Positions 5,601 through 6,715 of a stretch of 6,715 nt of DNA are shown one piece after another. This DNA is from Candidatus Poseidoniaceae archaeon (GTDB lineage: Archaea > Thermoplasmatota > Poseidoniia > Poseidoniales > Poseidoniaceae): contig JAQXFJ010000229.1 in NCBI GenBank assembly GCA_029250385.1, positions 1-6,715 on the forward strand. The letters run 5' to 3'. Below the pieces are notes generated by a model. The model was not told where the DNA came from. It searched no databases and worked only from the letters and a program-made list of their open reading frames with translations. Each line of letters begins with the position of its first letter. The first letter of the stretch is position 1. A program made the translations under genes and the position numbers.

Positions 5601-6715
5601 TTGCGAATTGCCGGACGAGCCAAATGAGCCGGGCGACAACACAACCGAACCAGTTGACCCAGTTGACCCAGTTGACCCAGTATTACAAGAGCTTGTATCA
5701 AACGGTAGTTTTGCATCTGGTGTTAAAGGTTGGTCTGGTGGTACTGCGGTAGCGGGTAATATTGTTTCCTACTTCGCAGTGACAGAAACGTCATCAGGCA
5801 ACGTTTATGACGTGAACTTGAGTCAGTCAATGACGTTAGTTCCTGATTCAACGTACACGATTACCTTTAAGGCGAAGTCGTCTATTGACCGAACCATGAT
5901 TGCTGGTCTTGGTCTGTACCATGATCCCTGGACTAACTCAGGTGAGTCTGTAGACCTAACTACTGAGTGGCAGGAATTCACTTTAGTTCAGACTACAACG
6001 GTTGATGGAACTGGTTATGGCGATGATGACAGCCGTGTGTTGTTTGATATGGGTGGCGATCAAGGTGGACAGGTTTGGATTGACGACGTTAGTGTTGTAG
6101 ACGCTGACGGTACGGAGCTTGTAACCAACGGCAGCTTTGCATCTGGTACTGAAGGTTGGGCTGGTGGTGCTGCAGCAGACGCAAATATTGTGTCGTACTT
6201 TGCTGTTGTTGAGACCACTTCAGCTAATGTCTACGACGTTAATTTGAGTTATGTTATGGCGTTGACAACGGAAACAGAGTACACGGTATCCTTTAAGGCG
6301 AAATCATCTATTTCACGTACGATTGCAGCTGGCCTTGGCCTTAACGAAGGTCCTTGGACAAACGTTGCTGAATCGGTTGATTTAACGACTGATTGGCAGG
6401 AGTTCACACTAGTACAGACCACTAGCTTTGGTAGCGACAATAGTCGAATGATATTCGACATGGGCGGTGATCAAGGTGGTCAGGTATGGATCGATGATGT
6501 GAGTGTTATGGGACCAGTAGAAAATGCAGGCCCTGTAGATCCAGAAGCTGGTGATATCGGTACTGGGGATAACAATGTTCTGGATGCAGGAGAGGTAATT
6601 AACTTTAACTCTACTACGGCAGACATCTATACTCTCGAAGATTTTGGTAACAACGTTAGTACTCTAGTTGCTGACCCCACTGATGCTACTAATACAGTCG
6701 TGTCAGTTATCAAAG
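2656..6715 (+). CDS. Giant secreted multidomain protein: PPC/CARDB/Ca-binding repeats plus CBM-like tail (partial, runs off right edge)
   Basis: The frame is open from the ATG at 2656 to the window end: 1,353 full codons, no stop, C-terminus missing. Residues 1 to about 23 form a signal peptide (MRNLR, then a hydrophobic run to SPIMS) without a lipobox Cys. Next come PPC-like beta-sandwiches (about 62-195, 196-329, 454-590, 599-723), with DTEDWY- or DEADLY-type turns and closing YxLDVWTNY-type strands. CARDB-like domains (about 330-452 and 725-852) end in AEKNEADN or IEANESNN. An Asp-rich thrombospondin type 3-like block (862-987; for example DLDSDGVSNDND, DTDGDGFGDN) should bind calcium. A Pro-Val-Asp linker leads to two CBM4/9-like domains (1012-1148, 1154-1284) and the start of another module (from about 1292). 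Many Asn-X-Ser/Thr sites suggest N-glycosylation. No catalytic domain is visible; it may lie beyond the edge. Probable role: a cell-surface or released protein that binds polysaccharide, perhaps an adhesin or hydrolase. An in-frame GTG at 2647 is a less likely start. Confidence 0.93.
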   Translation, partial: MRNLRFLVGIMFIITALSPIMSTYNPLSLEAFEQEESPNPFDEPLLLDELRKDLKNAVGAPCPAIQNDGGSPGDTGNATTNTAKDLGSNPTDSFTSCADTADTEDWYEFTMGQDYNIEVTMSNYANDYDLYLAYENNGSYTAIDASEYGDPVESVSTIGSLNESTPGTYWIVVFPYNAGGGSSIGDYDLDIWTNYTESCIDWYSPQNDANTGQDAPQNWTDSPTNMGNNVTASYTGCLDGSDGGDVFAFDVPVNHTITATLTMDSGVDFDLLLHQTNGSIIDSSGNFNDGDEFVTSLDTTFENQQGTYYINASHFTGSGNYSLDVWTNYSVPTPNLAIDNVSFGLAANPGDVVPFDITVINDGTLELTDSFMAEVILSVDSGQTWVDHNLGNATWTSGLAINATQVITINGAIPTNIVEGEYNVFVVLDSEEMVAEKNEADNVELADDTIEIGNSVNACATPQDDAASGSDIGETVATSFDFGADPELEVRGCIDSTDEADLYKVTITPNQPLEVTLVTAPIDGADFDLSLELPNGTSIDTSLSINDDFVTLEGTDYENTAGDYYINVTYWGGFGTSNPGGTYRLLIGEPDQSTYVPPFTCGNQNDLGLGQDASSSGIPLGTNNPISGTGCLSNSDTEDVYSFTIDDYYNTEVRFNASMSTPFTATLTNSAGNLVASVDNMSYGLVFESMDNETYEGQTTTYTLTVDSNGGQGDYDVELVVVNPALPDLIPESLSCPTTETFTDEEVTTQWIIHNARGPAFGQTMVVLIELVDSDNVTLATMYSSEVESENPSTSNAMSYEQSSVQDSYAFFTIPTDAPSGDYRCKLIIDSNNDVIEANESNNVHFSEPFYVQNEDELWANDVDKDGFNSTDAGDGIIDDCPNNPGTSTVDRYGCPDLDSDGVSNDNDILPNDMSQWYDTDGDGFGDNPLGTNGDQCPAVAGVFSGDDGVGCPILDLDLDGVLNENDLCPETPIGVIVGSDGCELPDEPNEPGDNTTEPVDPVDPVDPVLQELVSNGSFASGVKGWSGGTAVAGNIVSYFAVTETSSGNVYDVNLSQSMTLVPDSTYTITFKAKSSIDRTMIAGLGLYHDPWTNSGESVDLTTEWQEFTLVQTTTVDGTGYGDDDSRVLFDMGGDQGGQVWIDDVSVVDADGTELVTNGSFASGTEGWAGGAAADANIVSYFAVVETTSANVYDVNLSYVMALTTETEYTVSFKAKSSISRTIAAGLGLNEGPWTNVAESVDLTTDWQEFTLVQTTSFGSDNSRMIFDMGGDQGGQVWIDDVSVMGPVENAGPVDPEAGDIGTGDNNVLDAGEVINFNSTTADIYTLEDFGNNVSTLVADPTDATNTVVSVIK
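5239..5616 (+). other. Thrombospondin type 3-like calcium-binding repeat block within the giant protein
   Basis: This segment encodes residues 862-987, with repeated DxDxDG-type loops: DVDKDGF, DLDSDGV, DTDGDGF and DLDLDGV, interleaved with CP-containing turns (DDCPNN, GCPD, QCPA, GCPI, LCPE). Such loops bind Ca2+ in the thrombospondin type 3 family and give an extended rigid stalk. Six cysteines fall into three pairs with spacings of 14, 15 and 14 residues (881/895, 937/952, 969/983), which suggests one disulfide per repeat. The block separates the PPC/CARDB part from the carbohydrate-binding tail. Confidence 0.75.
5650..5681 (+). repeat. 9-bp tandem repeat encoding a Pro-Val-Asp linker
   Basis: The 9-bp unit CCAGTTGAC is repeated three times without change, followed by a partial fourth copy, CCAGT. 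It encodes Pro-Val-Asp three times and Pro-Val, a flexible or extended linker between the calcium-binding block and the first carbohydrate-binding domain. The copies are identical at DNA level, so the copy number is likely to vary between strains. This is also where codon choice changes. Confidence 0.85.
5689..6507 (+). repeat. Tandem pair of CBM4/9-like carbohydrate-binding domains
   Basis: Two copies of one beta-jelly-roll-type domain start 426 bp apart (5689 and 6115), each opening with the same nine bases, GAGCTTGTA. Both begin ELV(S/T)NGSFASG followed by a GW, contain NVYDVNLS, FKAKSSI, ESVDLTT and WQEFTLVQTT, and end DQGGQVWIDDVSV. Aligned by eye they share about 70% of residues, and the second lacks about four residues before its SR(M/V) strand. 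The opening NGxFxxGxxGW and closing VWIDDVSV signatures are those of the CBM4/9 family, which binds beta-glucans and other polysaccharides. The high identity points to a fairly recent duplication. Ligand and strength of binding cannot be read from the sequence. Confidence 0.75.

Noticed and set aside
5650..5681. CRISPR-like or minisatellite array
   Set aside because: The unit is only 9 bp with no spacers, is in frame and encodes a Pro-Val-Asp linker.
2724..6461. Several minus-strand open frames inside the giant gene (for example 3639-4070 and 5211-5642)
   Set aside because: They are caused by the biased codon use of the Asp- and Thr-rich repeats on the plus strand; no start signal or plausible product supports them.

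Overview
The window looks like a piece of a marine planktonic archaeal genome. The most likely source is Marine Group II (Candidatus Poseidoniales) or a close relative. This rests on the style of the very large secreted protein (PPC-like, CARDB-like and thrombospondin type 3-like modules in series), start codons without a clear Shine-Dalgarno, TATA-like boxes about where leaderless archaeal transcripts need them, and moderately AT-rich DNA. No rRNA or other phylogenetic marker is present, so the assignment is an inference.

Layout. Positions 1-846 (minus strand) hold the first 282 codons of an unrecognised multi-pass membrane protein with a long acidic N-terminal arm; its C-terminus lies off the left edge. 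A divergent intergenic region follows (847-997, if pckA starts at 998). It carries one TATA-like box for each direction and a 7-bp motif, ATTTGGG/CCCAAAT, repeated at exact 21-bp steps (888, 909, 930), the last copy inverted. Copies 2 and 3 flank the plus-strand TATA box symmetrically. Positions 998-2605 (plus) encode a complete ATP-dependent phosphoenolpyruvate carboxykinase (pckA) with all the key active-site motifs. After 50 bp without an evident terminator, a giant open reading frame starts at 2656 (plus) and runs open off the right edge, giving at least 1,353 codons. It encodes a secreted multidomain protein.

The giant protein has two parts. Residues 1 to about 987 are a signal peptide, four PPC-like beta-sandwich domains each carrying a Cys pair, two CARDB-like domains and a Ca-binding Asp-rich block. 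After a Pro-Val-Asp repeat linker come two nearly identical carbohydrate-binding-module-like domains of bacterial style, and the start of a third different module. Codon choice shifts at the linker (for example ACG for threonine), which suggests that the carbohydrate-binding tail was acquired, or that the contig is chimeric there.

Together the genes fit a heterotroph that binds or degrades extracellular polymers and uses PEP carboxykinase to run carbon from the TCA cycle into gluconeogenesis. That functional link is inferred from proximity only. No RNA genes, CRISPR arrays, insertion sequences or origins were seen.
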